Source of the DNA: G965267605 sp965267605
GTDB taxonomy: Bacteria > Bacteroidota > Bacteroidia > Flavobacteriales_E > Vicingaceae
DNA length: 64,000 nucleotides
Direction of reading: 5' to 3'
NCBI GenBank assembly: GCA_965267605.1
Contig: OZ254088.1
Location: 2,294,001-2,358,000 of the forward strand
Part shown: piece after piece, positions 8,049-17,550 of the stretch
Layout: each line of letters opens with the position of its first letter
How positions within the stretch are numbered: the stretch's first letter is position 1
Notes under the pieces: model-generated
Seen by the model: the letters and a program-made list of their open reading frames with translations, nothing else
Database searches by the model: none
What the model was told of the DNA's origin: nothing
Translations under genes and position numbers: made by a program

Positions 8049-10576
8049 GAAATACGTGTGCCGTTCCCTACAATATTAAGGAAATACAAGCCATTTGCGA
8101 GGTCCGAAACATTGAACGACACCTGTGTTCCACGAACGGTCATGATATCGTTGAACACCAACGATCCATCAACACTATTCATGGTAATTACAATCTGCTT
8201 ATTCGACCAATTCTGATCAAAATTAATGGTAGTATGGCCATTGGTCGGATTAGGTGCAATACTAACCACACCACTTCCAAAAGTCTCCAACCCGCTAACA
8301 AAAGAGATGGTATCTGAAACTCCAGGGCAGCCATTCGAATCAACGTAGGTAACGTGGTAGTTCCCATTGACCGTTGGGACGGTATACCAATTCGTTTGTC
8401 CGCCAACAGGATTGCCATTCAAATGCCATTGATAGGGTGAATAGCCCTGAGGCACCAACAATGTATCGTTCGATTGCGTGATGCTCAGTTTTGGCGCAGC
8501 CGGAACCAATGTTAGAGTAATCGTATCTGAGGTTTGCCTGCATCCTGAAGTATCGTCAGCAAAGGCGGAGAACACACTTGTAGAATCTTCGAAAAAACTG
8601 GCGGTGGTCGAACCATTGCTCCACAGAAATCCGGTAAACCCAGGCGGGCCACTCACCTGAACCGAATCACTTGCGCAAATGTTTCCCGTTCCCGGATTAA
8701 TCGTGAAATCTCTAATTGTGGTAGATATGGCTGCCATTGCATCCAGCTTACCACCACCCCATCGGTTGTTGGGTACACTGCCGGTAAAAGTGTCTGTATA
8801 TGTAGTTGTTACGATTGCATCGTGCAATTCTTTCCACCCCATGGTTGGACATCTTTGTAACATCAACGCAGCAGTTCCAGCAACAACTGGCGCAGCCATT
8901 GAAGTACCACCATTCTTTTTGTGCCCGCCACCAATTCCAATATTGTATTCCTGAGAATTGGACAGAGCAAGGGCAACAATGAACGAATCGCAAGATGACA
9001 TTGTGTTGTTACCGGTGGCTGCTAAATCGGGTTTTTGGAACCCCAATCTCGAAGGCCCAAAACTCGATGTGTTGGCAATAGCGCCCCTTATCTCAGTAGA
9101 AACCTGAAGTACGGTATCGTAATCCCAATACGCATCGGTGTTGGTATAATTCGCTACAGTAATAACACTCTCCAAACACTGGAAACTGCTCACGATGGTC
9201 TGAAGGGTATCTGGTCGCTTGTAATATTGAATGTCTGGAAATGCACCCACGGAAGGCAGTCCTGAACTCACCATTTCAGATGTTCCTCCCCAATAAGGAG
9301 ACCATACATCAAACTTCCCTGAACCGGTGGTCATGAATCTGAAGTAATACCCAGACGAATCGGGATTGTTCATGGTGACTTGCATCCTGTATCTACCCCT
9401 TACATACTCTGCATACGTTTGCACATAGGCCAGCACATTTGGTCCAGCCATAATTGAATCTGTGATCGTTTGGTTCAGACGGTTATTGATTTGGTCAAAC
9501 GCAGTTGCTCCCCTGAACTTGAACGCAGGAGAAACCTGATCTGCACCAAAGGCAAAACTCGCGTTTACAAAATCGAGGGAATCTGCCCACATTTCCCAAA
9601 ACACCATCGTGGTGGTTGTGTTGTACTTGAACCAGGTAAAATTGGTATCAGAGGAAAGCGAATACCTTAAATGAAAAGGCACCGTTCCAGCATTGCCGGC
9701 CGCTGCCACCAACGCCCTACCCTTCTTCGCTTTAATCATGGTGTCAATCATCAGGGCGGGAATATCCAACCCATCGTGCGACCCCTCATATGTTCCAATA
9801 CTGGCATTGATGACCACTGGCTTACCTAATGTATCTGCATGTCTGTATATGAAATCGAAGGCATCTACTACTGTGCCCAACCAATTGGTAGCATTGAAAT
9901 CAGAATTGACCGCAACGATATCTGACTCTGGCGCTACTCCCTTGTATTTGCCAACAGCCAATCCGTTGCCTGCTGCTATGCCCGTAACCTGAGAACCGTG
10001 ACCGAACCACGCAAGTTGTCCCTGGTGGGTACAGCTTCTATTGTTGATGTCTGTTGAATCCCATTTCAATCCCGCAAGCTGATCCCAAAGCTCCAGAACT
10101 CTCGCGTTTCCCAATGAATCTCTAAAATCTCCATGGTATACATCCATACCTGCATCCACTACACCTACAACAACATCCTTACCGGTATATGGCATTGGTA
10201 AAGGGTTGCCACCTGAATGGATAGGGGTTACCCGATTGTTTACCAGCATGGTATCATTGAAGGCTTGTCCCTTCATCCAGTAGAATTCGATATTTCTGAG
10301 TCCGGGCATTTCATCCAACGCCAGCAACGCAGCCTTGCTAATGGTAACATGATGCAAAGAGCCAAAAGACTGCTTGACCGTTACACCATGCTTTACTACA
10401 AAGCGTTCGAATTCAACTTGATTGGCATCTACGAACACATCCACCACATCTGTGGGTTCCATAGAGGCTATTTGATGCTGCAGCATCAGATCTATATGCG
10501 TTTGTTGCCCCTGAACGGACAATGAGATCAACAGAAGTATAAACGCTAACGCCCTCACTATCTTAAAATTACCCAT
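8024..10576 (-). CDS. S8 subtilisin-like protease with T9SS sorting domain
   Basis: Second exported subtilase, 850 residues from the ATG at 10576. That start gives a clean signal peptide (GNFKIVRALAFILLLIS... to VQGQ), whereas an upstream in-frame start would place 24 polar residues before it and overlap the neighbour further. Catalytic residues are Asp141 (VVDAGMD), His193 (GHGSQVTG) and a Ser in NGGTSMAAP. A large insertion separates His and Ser. After the protease come Ig/PKD-like segments (VQVSGPPGFTGFLWSNGST) and a T9SS domain (VSIAPNPTNGHTTINF). The ATG overlaps the stop of the upstream HsdR_N-like gene by 8 nt. It differs clearly from its neighbour in length and insertions, so this is not a recent duplication. 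Confidence 0.9.
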   Translation of the reverse strand: MGNFKIVRALAFILLLISLSVQGQQTHIDLMLQHQIASMEPTDVVDVFVDANQVEFERFVVKHGVTVKQSFGSLHHVTISKAALLALDEMPGLRNIEFYWMKGQAFNDTMLVNNRVTPIHSGGNPLPMPYTGKDVVVGVVDAGMDVYHGDFRDSLGNARVLELWDQLAGLKWDSTDINNRSCTHQGQLAWFGHGSQVTGIAAGNGLAVGKYKGVAPESDIVAVNSDFNATNWLGTVVDAFDFIYRHADTLGKPVVINASIGTYEGSHDGLDIPALMIDTMIKAKKGRALVAAAGNAGTVPFHLRYSLSSDTNFTWFKYNTTTTMVFWEMWADSLDFVNASFAFGADQVSPAFKFRGATAFDQINNRLNQTITDSIMAGPNVLAYVQTYAEYVRGRYRMQVTMNNPDSSGYYFRFMTTGSGKFDVWSPYWGGTSEMVSSGLPSVGAFPDIQYYKRPDTLQTIVSSFQCLESVITVANYTNTDAYWDYDTVLQVSTEIRGAIANTSSFGPSRLGFQKPDLAATGNNTMSSCDSFIVALALSNSQEYNIGIGGGHKKNGGTSMAAPVVAGTAALMLQRCPTMGWKELHDAIVTTTYTDTFTGSVPNNRWGGGKLDAMAAISTTIRDFTINPGTGNICASDSVQVSGPPGFTGFLWSNGSTTASFFEDSTSVFSAFADDTSGCRQTSDTITLTLVPAAPKLSITQSNDTLLVPQGYSPYQWHLNGNPVGGQTNWYTVPTVNGNYHVTYVDSNGCPGVSDTISFVSGLETFGSGVVSIAPNPTNGHTTINFDQNWSNKQIVITMNSVDGSLVFNDIMTVRGTQVSFNVSDLANGLYFLNIVGNGTRISCRLSVFR

Positions 10577-11030
10577 ATTTCTCCAGCTCTTCGTAAGCGG
10601 GAAATTCTTCAAGGAATCGAATAGCCTTGCTTTCGAAATCAACTGCACAACAATAATGGTCTAAACCATTGGTAACTATCAATACGGGTGCTTTCAAGGA
10701 AATGTTATACCTCGCCACCTGATCGAAGGTATCTTGCGTTAACGCGATAGACGGTGCTTTGCACTCCACCACAACCAAAGGTTGGCCGTGCTCACCATAC
10801 ACAATGATATCAGCACGCTTGTTCAAGCGGTAAACCTTCAGACTGATTTCCACCGCCAATCTACCGGCAGGCACAAACATTTTTTCCATCATATACCTGG
10901 CGAAATTCTGCCTCACCCACTCTTCTGGAGTTAACAGGATATAGCGCTTTCTCCACTCATCCCAAATTTCATCGCCCTTGGAGGTTGATTTTATTTTAAA
11001 CTTGTAAAGTGGAAGATTAAGTTGTTCCAT
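10569..11030 (-). CDS. Stand-alone type I restriction HsdR_N-like domain protein
   Basis: A 153-residue protein resembling only the N-terminal nuclease-fold domain of type I restriction HsdR subunits. It has a PD-(D/E)xK-like core: RADIIVYGEHGQPLVVVECKA, with Asp and the ExK pair in place, preceded by an alpha-helical segment (EEWVRQNFARYMMEK). There is no helicase part, no methylase and no specificity subunit nearby, so it is not a restriction system. Such small proteins are common in Bacteroidota, often near holA as here. The start is ATG at 11030; an in-frame GTG sits directly before it. It is divergent from the AMP nucleosidase gene with a spacer of about 30 nt. Function unknown. Confidence 0.8.
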   Translation of the reverse strand: MEQLNLPLYKFKIKSTSKGDEIWDEWRKRYILLTPEEWVRQNFARYMMEKMFVPAGRLAVEISLKVYRLNKRADIIVYGEHGQPLVVVECKAPSIALTQDTFDQVARYNISLKAPVLIVTNGLDHYCCAVDFESKAIRFLEEFPAYEELEKYG

Positions 11031-11059
11031 CACGTCAGGAAGTCAAGATAACAACCCGA

Positions 11060-11836
11060 ATGAAAACAAAGGATGAAATAATCAATGATTGGTTGCCAAG
11101 ATACACTGGCACCCCCGTTGAATCATTTGGCAAGTACATACTGCTTACAAATTTCCAGAATTACCTCACTGATTATTCCAACATAACGGGAGGAGAAATA
11201 CTGGGTATGGATAAGGCTATGCCTACCTGCACAGCTGAGGGAATCACCATGATCAACTTTGGTATGGGTAGTGCAAATGCTGCCACGATTATGGATCTCC
11301 TTCAGGCTGTTCAACCCAAAGCGCTCCTATTTCTGGGTAAGTGCGGTGGACTCAAAAAGAAAAACCAATTAGGAGACTATGTTCTTCCATTGGCGGCCAT
11401 TCGTGGCGATGGAACTTCAGACGATTATTTACCGCAAGAAGTACCTGCCCTTCCGGCCTTTACATTACAGAGAGCGGTTTCTTCAACCATAAGGAACTTC
11501 GATCGCGATTACTGGACTGGAACGGTATATACTACCAATAGAAGGGTTTGGGAGCATGACGATGATTTCAAAGAGTATCTGCGGGAAATACGGGCCATGG
11601 CCATTGATATGGAGACAGCCACTGTTTTCACTACTGGATTTCACAACAGGATACCTGCGGGAGCCCTCCTTCTGGTAAGTGATCAACCTATGATACCGGA
11701 AGGTGTAAAAACCGCGGAGAGTGATAAACACATCTCAAGTTCATTCCAGGAGGAACACATTAGAATTGGAATGGAATCGCTTAAAGAGATCATGAATGAT
11801 GGTAAGTCTGTGCGACATCTGAAGTTTGACTATTAG
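11060..11836 (+). CDS. amn: AMP nucleosidase
   Basis: Predicted to hydrolyse AMP to adenine and ribose-5-phosphate, acting in purine balance. The 258-residue protein is the short Bacteroidota form, which lacks the N-terminal regulatory domain of the E. coli enzyme. It shows the nucleoside phosphorylase fold: FGMGSANAATIMDLL (phosphate/base region), FLGKCGGLKKKNQLGDYVLP and the substrate-binding MAIDMETATVF with its conserved Met-Glu. Its stop overlaps the GTG of holA by one base (TAGTG), so the two genes are coupled. Confidence 0.88.
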   Translation: MKTKDEIINDWLPRYTGTPVESFGKYILLTNFQNYLTDYSNITGGEILGMDKAMPTCTAEGITMINFGMGSANAATIMDLLQAVQPKALLFLGKCGGLKKKNQLGDYVLPLAAIRGDGTSDDYLPQEVPALPAFTLQRAVSSTIRNFDRDYWTGTVYTTNRRVWEHDDDFKEYLREIRAMAIDMETATVFTTGFHNRIPAGALLLVSDQPMIPEGVKTAESDKHISSSFQEEHIRIGMESLKEIMNDGKSVRHLKFDY

Positions 11837-12834
11837 TGGAGTTTCAACAGATCATATCAGATGTTAAATCAGGCAAGTTTGCCTCGATGTACTTCCTGTA
11901 CGGTGAAGAAACCTACTTCATCGATGAGATCGTAAATACCCTCGAAGCAGAAGTGCTTACTGAAGAGCAAAAGGGTTTCGATCTCAGCATTTTCTATGGA
12001 AAGGATACGGACCCGGATCAACTTGTAGGTACAGCGAAACAGTTTCCTGTAACGGGAGACCGCAAACTGGTCATACTCAAGGAAGGACAGCAACTCCGCT
12101 CTATTGACAAGATTCAAGGCTATGTAGACAATCCTTCTGAGAGTACTGTGTTCGTGGTAACTTATAAGGGCAAGAAGCCGGACGGCCGTAAGTCTATCTT
12201 CAAAACATTAAAGAAGAATGCGGTAAGCCTGGAAGCCAAGAAGATCTATGATAACCAAATGCCAGACTGGGTGACCAGGTATTGTGCTTCGAAGCAAATC
12301 CCGATCCATCCCAAGGCAGTGGTATTGTTGCTGGAAAACCTGGGAAACAACCTACAGAAGATCGTTAATGAGCTTGAAAAGCTGGAAATACTACTTGGAA
12401 CTGGCGTTGAAATCACTGAGGAGCATATCGAAAAACATGTGGGTATAAGTAAAGAGTATAACCTGTTCGAATTAAGTAATGCGGTGGGCGCGAAAAACGT
12501 AAATAGGGCCACCCGCATCGCTTTGCACTTGGCTAACAATGAAAAGAATTACCCCATGCAGGTAGTAGTAACAACCTTATACAACTACTTCAACAAAATT
12601 CTCCGCTTTCATTACCTGCAAGACAAAAGCAAGGGATCAGTTGCTCAGGCGCTTGGCATCAACCCTTTCTTTGTTCAGGAATACCAGATTGCGGCAAGGA
12701 ATTATCCCATCAAAAAATGCGTGGATATCATCTCTGAACTGCGCAATTACGACAACCAATCGAAGGGAATTGGCAACGTTTCCACCAAAGGTGGAGCGCT
12801 TCTTAAAGAATTGGTTTACAAGATTCTCCATTAA
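11836..12834 (+). CDS. holA: DNA polymerase III subunit delta
   Basis: The delta subunit is the wrench of the clamp loader: it opens the beta sliding clamp during replication. The 332-residue protein starts with the degenerate AAA+ region FLYGEETYFIDEIV, continues with GDRKLVILKEGQ, and has the helical lid and collar regions (YPMQVVVTTLYNYFNKILRF). The start codon is GTG at 11836, sharing a base with the stop of amn. No upstream ATG is available without overlapping amn. Delta proteins are poorly conserved, but length and segment order agree. Confidence 0.92.
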   Translation: MEFQQIISDVKSGKFASMYFLYGEETYFIDEIVNTLEAEVLTEEQKGFDLSIFYGKDTDPDQLVGTAKQFPVTGDRKLVILKEGQQLRSIDKIQGYVDNPSESTVFVVTYKGKKPDGRKSIFKTLKKNAVSLEAKKIYDNQMPDWVTRYCASKQIPIHPKAVVLLLENLGNNLQKIVNELEKLEILLGTGVEITEEHIEKHVGISKEYNLFELSNAVGAKNVNRATRIALHLANNEKNYPMQVVVTTLYNYFNKILRFHYLQDKSKGSVAQALGINPFFVQEYQIAARNYPIKKCVDIISELRNYDNQSKGIGNVSTKGGALLKELVYKILH

Positions 12835-12921
12835 CGTAGTTCACTAACGGGACAATATCTTGATAAACGGTAGTGAAATATCGGTCTTGGGTGCCTATTT
12901 TTGTGGTGCAGAGTGAAAGGT

Positions 12922-15270
12922 ATGAGGAAGATTCTGTTCCTATTGGCGATTATTACGATGCTCCCGGCAGCCCTGATGGCTCAAAAGGGGAACATTCGTG
13001 GATTTGTGTATGACAAGAAAACCGGTGAGCCGGCAATGTTCTGCACCGTTATTCTGAAGGGAACAACGTATGGTGCCAATACGGATGTCAACGGTTATTT
13101 CTCTATAACCAAGTTACCTGCTGGGAAATACACACTTCTTACTACACAAATTGGTTATGATACGGCCTATGCCAAGATCGATCTTAAAGAGGGAGGCGTA
13201 GTTACCAGAAAGCTTTCGATTGGAGAGGCGGCTATCAATATTCAGGGATATACAGTAACAGGAGACCGAGAGGAACAAGAAACCCAGGTAAAGATGTCCG
13301 TTACCAAGCTAACACCAAAGGAAATGGATAAGCTTCCATCCATTGGTGGGGAACCTGATCTTGCTCAATATCTTCAGGTATTGCCGGGCGTGATCTTTAC
13401 GGGTGACCAGGGCGGACAGCTGTACATTCGCGGTGGTTCTCCTATTCAGAACAAAGTATTGCTGGATGGAATGATCGTTTACAACCCATTCCATTCTATT
13501 GGTTTGTTCTCTGTTTTTGACACGGACATCATGCGTAATGCTGATATCTACACCGGTGGTTTCGGAGCGGAGTACGGAGGTAGGATTTCTTCCATTATGG
13601 ACATCACCACTAAGGATGGGAACAAGAAAAGACTCACTGGTAAATTGCATGGCAGCACGTTTGGCGCTAAGGCCCTGCTTGAAGGACCGATCAAGAAATC
13701 TGCATCGCTGGATCAGGGAAGTAGTTCATTCATTGTAAGTGCCAAGCATTCCTATTTGGATCAGGTATCACCTGTAATTTATAATTACGTTGACTCCGCT
13801 GGTCTTCCTTATAGCTTTACTGACCTTTACGGTAAGGTATCCTTCAATTCGGCAAATGGAAGTAAGCTGAATGTGTTTGGTTTTACCTATTTGGATGACG
13901 TGGATTACCCAGGTGTATCAAAACTGGACTGGAATGCCTACGGGGTAGGAACCAACTTTCTTTTGATACCTGGAAGGTCGAAGACTTTAATTCAGGGTAA
14001 CATCTCTTATTCATCTTACCTGATCACCCAATCGGAAGATGATAACAGGCCCCGCCAAAGTGGAATTGATGGTTTCAATATGGGGATGGACTTCACAACC
14101 TTTGATGGGAATAACCAGGCACGTTACGGATTTGAAATTCTTGGCTTTAGCACGGCATTCCAATTCTTCAACCAGGTTAACCGGGAAATCAGCCAGAATG
14201 AGTCCACCACGGAATTGGCGGGATTCTTTACGTATAGGATAGTGACCGGAAAAGAAGGTGCTCTGGTAATTGAACCGAGCTTTAGAGCACATTACTACGC
14301 ATCGCTTGATAATTTCTCTCCGGAGCCAAGGGTTGGAATGAAGTACAACCTGGGCAAGAAGAAAGACTTCAGGCTAAAAGTAGCGGGGGGAATGTACTCA
14401 CAGAACCTGATTTCTGCGAATTCTGATCGCGATGTGGTAAACCTTTTTTACGGTTTCCTTTCAGGACCTAGTAACCTTCAGAAGACTTTTACAGACGAGG
14501 GTGGAAATACGCGTGACGTAAATCACAAGCTTCAAAAAGCGTCCCATGCTATTGCAGGATTTGAATATGACATTCCACTTGATTCTATGCGATCAAAGGT
14601 TTTCAGTGTTAACGTAGAAGGCTATTACAAAAGATTCAACCAGTTGACGAATATCAACCGAAACAAGCTGTTCGATGATGTCCCGGCCAACAACGACAAG
14701 CCGGACATTCAGAAGAAGGACTTCATTATTGAAACTGGTGATGCATACGGTGTGGACTTCGTGTTCAAATACAACGTTAGACAGTTGAGTCTTTGGACCG
14801 TGTACTCGATCAGCAGGGTTACACGTTGGGACGGAGTACAAACGTATGCTCCTGTATTCGATAGACGTCACAACGTGAATTTCGTGGGATCTTATGAATT
14901 TGGAGAGAACCGAGATTGGCAATTTGATGTGAGATGGAATCTTGGTTCCGGATTCCCGTTTACACAAACGCAGGGTTTCTACGAGAAATTCACTTTCAAC
15001 GAAGGTGTTGATTACGATTATACTACGGGTAATGGTCAATTGGGTATTCAGTATGCCGAGATCAACCAGGGAAGGCTCCCCTATTACCACAGACTGGATC
15101 TTAGCCTTAAAAAGACCTTCGTTCTATCGGAAAACTCTCTGCTAGAAGCAACGGCAAGCATTACCAATACGTACAACCGCGCAAACGTATTCTACTTTAA
15201 CCGAGTTTCTTACGAACGGGTTAACCAGCTTCCTATTCTTCCGAGTCTTGGTTTAAGCTGGACTTTCTAA
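12922..15270 (+). CDS. TonB-dependent receptor with carboxypeptidase-regulatory-like domain
   Basis: Outer-membrane beta-barrel transporter of 782 residues that takes up a ligand with energy from TonB-ExbBD. The ATG at 12922 gives a proper signal peptide (MRKILFLLAIITMLPAALMAQ) and has a purine-rich GTGAAAGG before it; a longer TTG-started frame would add seven polar residues. Next come a CarboxypepD_reg-like Ig domain (IRGFVYDKKTGEPAMFCTVI), the plug domain (DLAQYLQVLPGVIF, YIRGGSPIQNKVLLDGM, GGFGAEYGGRISS) and a 22-strand-type barrel ending in Phe. No SusD partner adjoins it, so it is not a classical polysaccharide utilisation pair. Ligand unknown. Confidence 0.92.
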   Translation: MRKILFLLAIITMLPAALMAQKGNIRGFVYDKKTGEPAMFCTVILKGTTYGANTDVNGYFSITKLPAGKYTLLTTQIGYDTAYAKIDLKEGGVVTRKLSIGEAAINIQGYTVTGDREEQETQVKMSVTKLTPKEMDKLPSIGGEPDLAQYLQVLPGVIFTGDQGGQLYIRGGSPIQNKVLLDGMIVYNPFHSIGLFSVFDTDIMRNADIYTGGFGAEYGGRISSIMDITTKDGNKKRLTGKLHGSTFGAKALLEGPIKKSASLDQGSSSFIVSAKHSYLDQVSPVIYNYVDSAGLPYSFTDLYGKVSFNSANGSKLNVFGFTYLDDVDYPGVSKLDWNAYGVGTNFLLIPGRSKTLIQGNISYSSYLITQSEDDNRPRQSGIDGFNMGMDFTTFDGNNQARYGFEILGFSTAFQFFNQVNREISQNESTTELAGFFTYRIVTGKEGALVIEPSFRAHYYASLDNFSPEPRVGMKYNLGKKKDFRLKVAGGMYSQNLISANSDRDVVNLFYGFLSGPSNLQKTFTDEGGNTRDVNHKLQKASHAIAGFEYDIPLDSMRSKVFSVNVEGYYKRFNQLTNINRNKLFDDVPANNDKPDIQKKDFIIETGDAYGVDFVFKYNVRQLSLWTVYSISRVTRWDGVQTYAPVFDRRHNVNFVGSYEFGENRDWQFDVRWNLGSGFPFTQTQGFYEKFTFNEGVDYDYTTGNGQLGIQYAEINQGRLPYYHRLDLSLKKTFVLSENSLLEATASITNTYNRANVFYFNRVSYERVNQLPILPSLGLSWTF

Positions 15271-15309
15271 CACTTGTTAAAATCTTTTTCCATTTAAGGT
15301 TGAATTCCG

Positions 15310-15340
15310 TTTAGCACCGCAGCGAAAACTTCTACCTTTG
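15310..15340 (+). promoter_or_regulatory. Promoter of pyrG
   Basis: A perfect -7 box TACCTTTG at 15333-15340 is preceded by TTTA at 15310-15313 with a 19-nt spacer, matching the Bacteroidota pattern TTTG-N17-23-TAnnTTTG with one mismatch in the -33 part. The box ends 25 nt before the GTG start, leaving a short leader of about 20 nt. Confidence 0.6.
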
Positions 15341-15365
15341 CTTACAGTTCATAACCAATTGAGCT

Positions 15366-16991
15366 GTGGCAGGAGTTAAATATGTATTCGTTACTGGTGG
15401 CGTAACCTCTTCCCTTGGAAAAGGTATCATCGCTGCCTCCCTCGCCAAACTTCTGCAAGCCCGAGGCTATTCCGTTACCATTCAGAAATTCGATCCTTAC
15501 ATCAATGTAGATCCCGGAACATTGAATCCTTACGAGCACGGTGAGTGTTTTGTAACAGATGATGGTGCGGAAACTGATCTGGACCTGGGACATTACGAAC
15601 GGTATCTCAACGTTCCCACTTCGCAAGCTAACAACGTTACAACAGGACGTGTTTACCAGCACGTGATCAACAAGGAGCGCGAAGGAGCCTTTCTTGGTAA
15701 GACCGTACAAGTGATTCCTCACATTACTGACGAGATCAAAAGGCGTATTCAACTTTTAGGTCAGGCGGGAGATTATGATATTATCATCACCGAAATAGGT
15801 GGAACGGTGGGCGATATTGAGTCGTTGCCGTACATCGAATCAGTAAGGCAAATGAAATGGGAACTAGGCAGCGACTGCCTGGTTGTTCATCTTACCCTGG
15901 TGCCTTATTTGGCCGCTAGTGGTGAACTAAAGACCAAACCAACACAGCACTCAGTGAAGGCACTGTTGGAATCTGGGGTTCAACCGGATGTACTGGTTCT
16001 AAGAACTGAACATCAATTGAATGCTGACCTTAAACGGAAGGTCGCCCTGTTCTGTAACATTTCCGAGGATGCGGTAATTCAGGCGGAGGATGCAAAATCC
16101 ATCTACCATGTACCCATTCTGATGAAGAAGGAAAAGCTGGACCAGGTTGTACTGGAAAAACTCTCGATGTCTACTTCTGAGGCTCCAGATCTAACCAATT
16201 GGAATAACTTCCTTTTGAAGCTGTCAAATCCTGTAAATGCAGTTACGATAGGTCTTGTCGGGAAATATATCGAGCTTCAGGATTCCTACAAATCCATCTC
16301 TGAAGCTTTCATCCACGCAGGTGTTGCGAATGAATGTGAGATTCATGTGAGGTGGATCCATTCGGAAACCCTTAATAAGGAAAACGTTGCGGATCTACTA
16401 ACTGAACTTGATGGCATTCTCGTAGCACCCGGATTTGGGGAACGGGGAATCGAAGGCAAGATCGAAGCCGTGAAGTATGCCCGAACGAACAACATTCCCT
16501 TCTTTGGAATTTGTTTAGGTATGCAATGTGCTGTAATTGAATTCGCGAGGAATGTTCTTGGCCATGAAGGGGCTCACTCTACGGAGATCAATGCTGAAAC
16601 GGAACACCCGGTCATTGATCTCATGGAAGAACAGAAGAGTGTAAAAGATAAGGGCGGAACGATGCGTCTGGGTGCCTACCATTGTCAGATTGCTGAAGAC
16701 TCCAAAGCAGTGGAGGCTTACCTCAAACCGAACATTTCAGAAAGACACCGCCATCGGTACGAGTTCAACAACACTTACCTAGGAGATTTCGAGTCGAACG
16801 GAATGATTGCCACAGGAATCAATCCCGAGGGTTCATTGGTTGAAATAGTTGAAATACCTGACCATCCATGGTTCGTTGGCGTTCAGTTCCACCCGGAATA
16901 CAAGAGTACGGTTGAGGAGCCACATCCTCTTTTCGTGAATTTTGTGAAGGCTGCCGTTGAGGTGGGTCAGCTTGTCAAATCAAGCTCTTAG
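15366..16991 (+). CDS. pyrG: CTP synthase
   Basis: PyrG makes CTP from UTP, ATP and glutamine. The 541-residue protein has the N-terminal synthase domain (GGVTSSLGKGIIAASLAKLL nucleotide loop; DPYINVDPGTLNPYEHGE; GAETDLDLGHYER) and the C-terminal class I amidotransferase with the Cys nucleophile in FFGICLGMQC and the His-Glu pair in QFHPEY followed by EPHPLF. The start is GTG at 15366; it gives the conserved N-terminus VKYVFVTGGVTSSLGKG right away. It stands alone behind its own promoter. Its stop TAG overlaps the TAA of the convergent gene in the tetranucleotide TTAG. Confidence 0.98.
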   Translation: MAGVKYVFVTGGVTSSLGKGIIAASLAKLLQARGYSVTIQKFDPYINVDPGTLNPYEHGECFVTDDGAETDLDLGHYERYLNVPTSQANNVTTGRVYQHVINKEREGAFLGKTVQVIPHITDEIKRRIQLLGQAGDYDIIITEIGGTVGDIESLPYIESVRQMKWELGSDCLVVHLTLVPYLAASGELKTKPTQHSVKALLESGVQPDVLVLRTEHQLNADLKRKVALFCNISEDAVIQAEDAKSIYHVPILMKKEKLDQVVLEKLSMSTSEAPDLTNWNNFLLKLSNPVNAVTIGLVGKYIELQDSYKSISEAFIHAGVANECEIHVRWIHSETLNKENVADLLTELDGILVAPGFGERGIEGKIEAVKYARTNNIPFFGICLGMQCAVIEFARNVLGHEGAHSTEINAETEHPVIDLMEEQKSVKDKGGTMRLGAYHCQIAEDSKAVEAYLKPNISERHRHRYEFNNTYLGDFESNGMIATGINPEGSLVEIVEIPDHPWFVGVQFHPEYKSTVEEPHPLFVNFVKAAVEVGQLVKSSS

Positions 16992-17548
16992 TTCTCCTTC
17001 CACTTTATATTACACCCAATGCTAGGTTTCTGCTCTCTGGAAACTGCTTCATTGCTAAGCACTGCATCTAATGCTGCTCGCATATCCTTCCCTGTAACAG
17101 GAATTTCATTTCCTGGCCTGGAATCGTCCAGCTGCCCACGGTAAACACACTTCAGTTCTGCATCGAATAGAAAGAAGTCCGGAGTGCATGCAGCATCATA
17201 CGCCCTGGCAACACCCTGGTTCTCATCGTATAAATATGGGAAACCATAGTCTTGCTCTTCAGCGTTGATCTTCATCTTATCAGGTGCATCATCCGGATAG
17301 TTCTCTACATCATTGGAACTAATTGCCACTAAAGACACCCCTTTGTCGGCATAATCCTTGCGCAACCGAGATAGCTCGGCATTAACGTGCTTTACAAAAG
17401 GACAATGGTTGCAAATAAACATGATCAAAGTTCCCGTCTCTCCTTTCAACGCATCGAGCGAAACCCAAGTATCACTTACGGTATCCAATAATTCGAAAGA
17501 AGGTGCTGTTGTGCCTAAAGGCATCATGGTTGAAGGTGTTGCCGCCAT
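16988..17548 (-). CDS. Thioredoxin-fold (redoxin/AhpC-TSA) family protein
   Basis: Predicted cytoplasmic thiol-redox protein of 186 residues without a signal peptide. The redox site is CNHCPFVKH, a CxxC followed by the conserved Pro-Phe-Val-Lys-His that marks a widespread bacterial redoxin family, and the C-terminus keeps the family signature PSIGCNIKWK. Substrate is unknown; members are usually annotated only as thioredoxin family. It lies just downstream of a DUF1684 lipoprotein on the same strand, with a 2-nt gap between the stop of one and the start of the other, so they form an operon. Confidence 0.85.
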   Translation of the reverse strand: MAATPSTMMPLGTTAPSFELLDTVSDTWVSLDALKGETGTLIMFICNHCPFVKHVNAELSRLRKDYADKGVSLVAISSNDVENYPDDAPDKMKINAEEQDYGFPYLYDENQGVARAYDAACTPDFFLFDAELKCVYRGQLDDSRPGNEIPVTGKDMRAALDAVLSNEAVSREQKPSIGCNIKWKEN

Positions 17549-17550
17549 AG

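Noticed and set aside
5283..10576. The two subtilases as a recent tandem duplication
   Set aside because: They differ in length, insertions and the residues around the catalytic sites; only the fold and sorting domain are shared.
10569..11030. HsdR_N-like gene as part of a restriction or defence system
   Set aside because: There is no methylase, specificity subunit or helicase nearby; neighbours are housekeeping or secreted proteins.
12897..12903. TATTTTG before the TonB receptor as a -7 box
   Set aside because: It lacks one base of the TAnnTTTG spacing and has no -33 element.
15270..15282. Inverted repeat TAACA-CT-TGTTA after the TonB receptor
   Set aside because: A 2-nt loop cannot form a stable hairpin, and the stem is only 5 A/T-rich base pairs.
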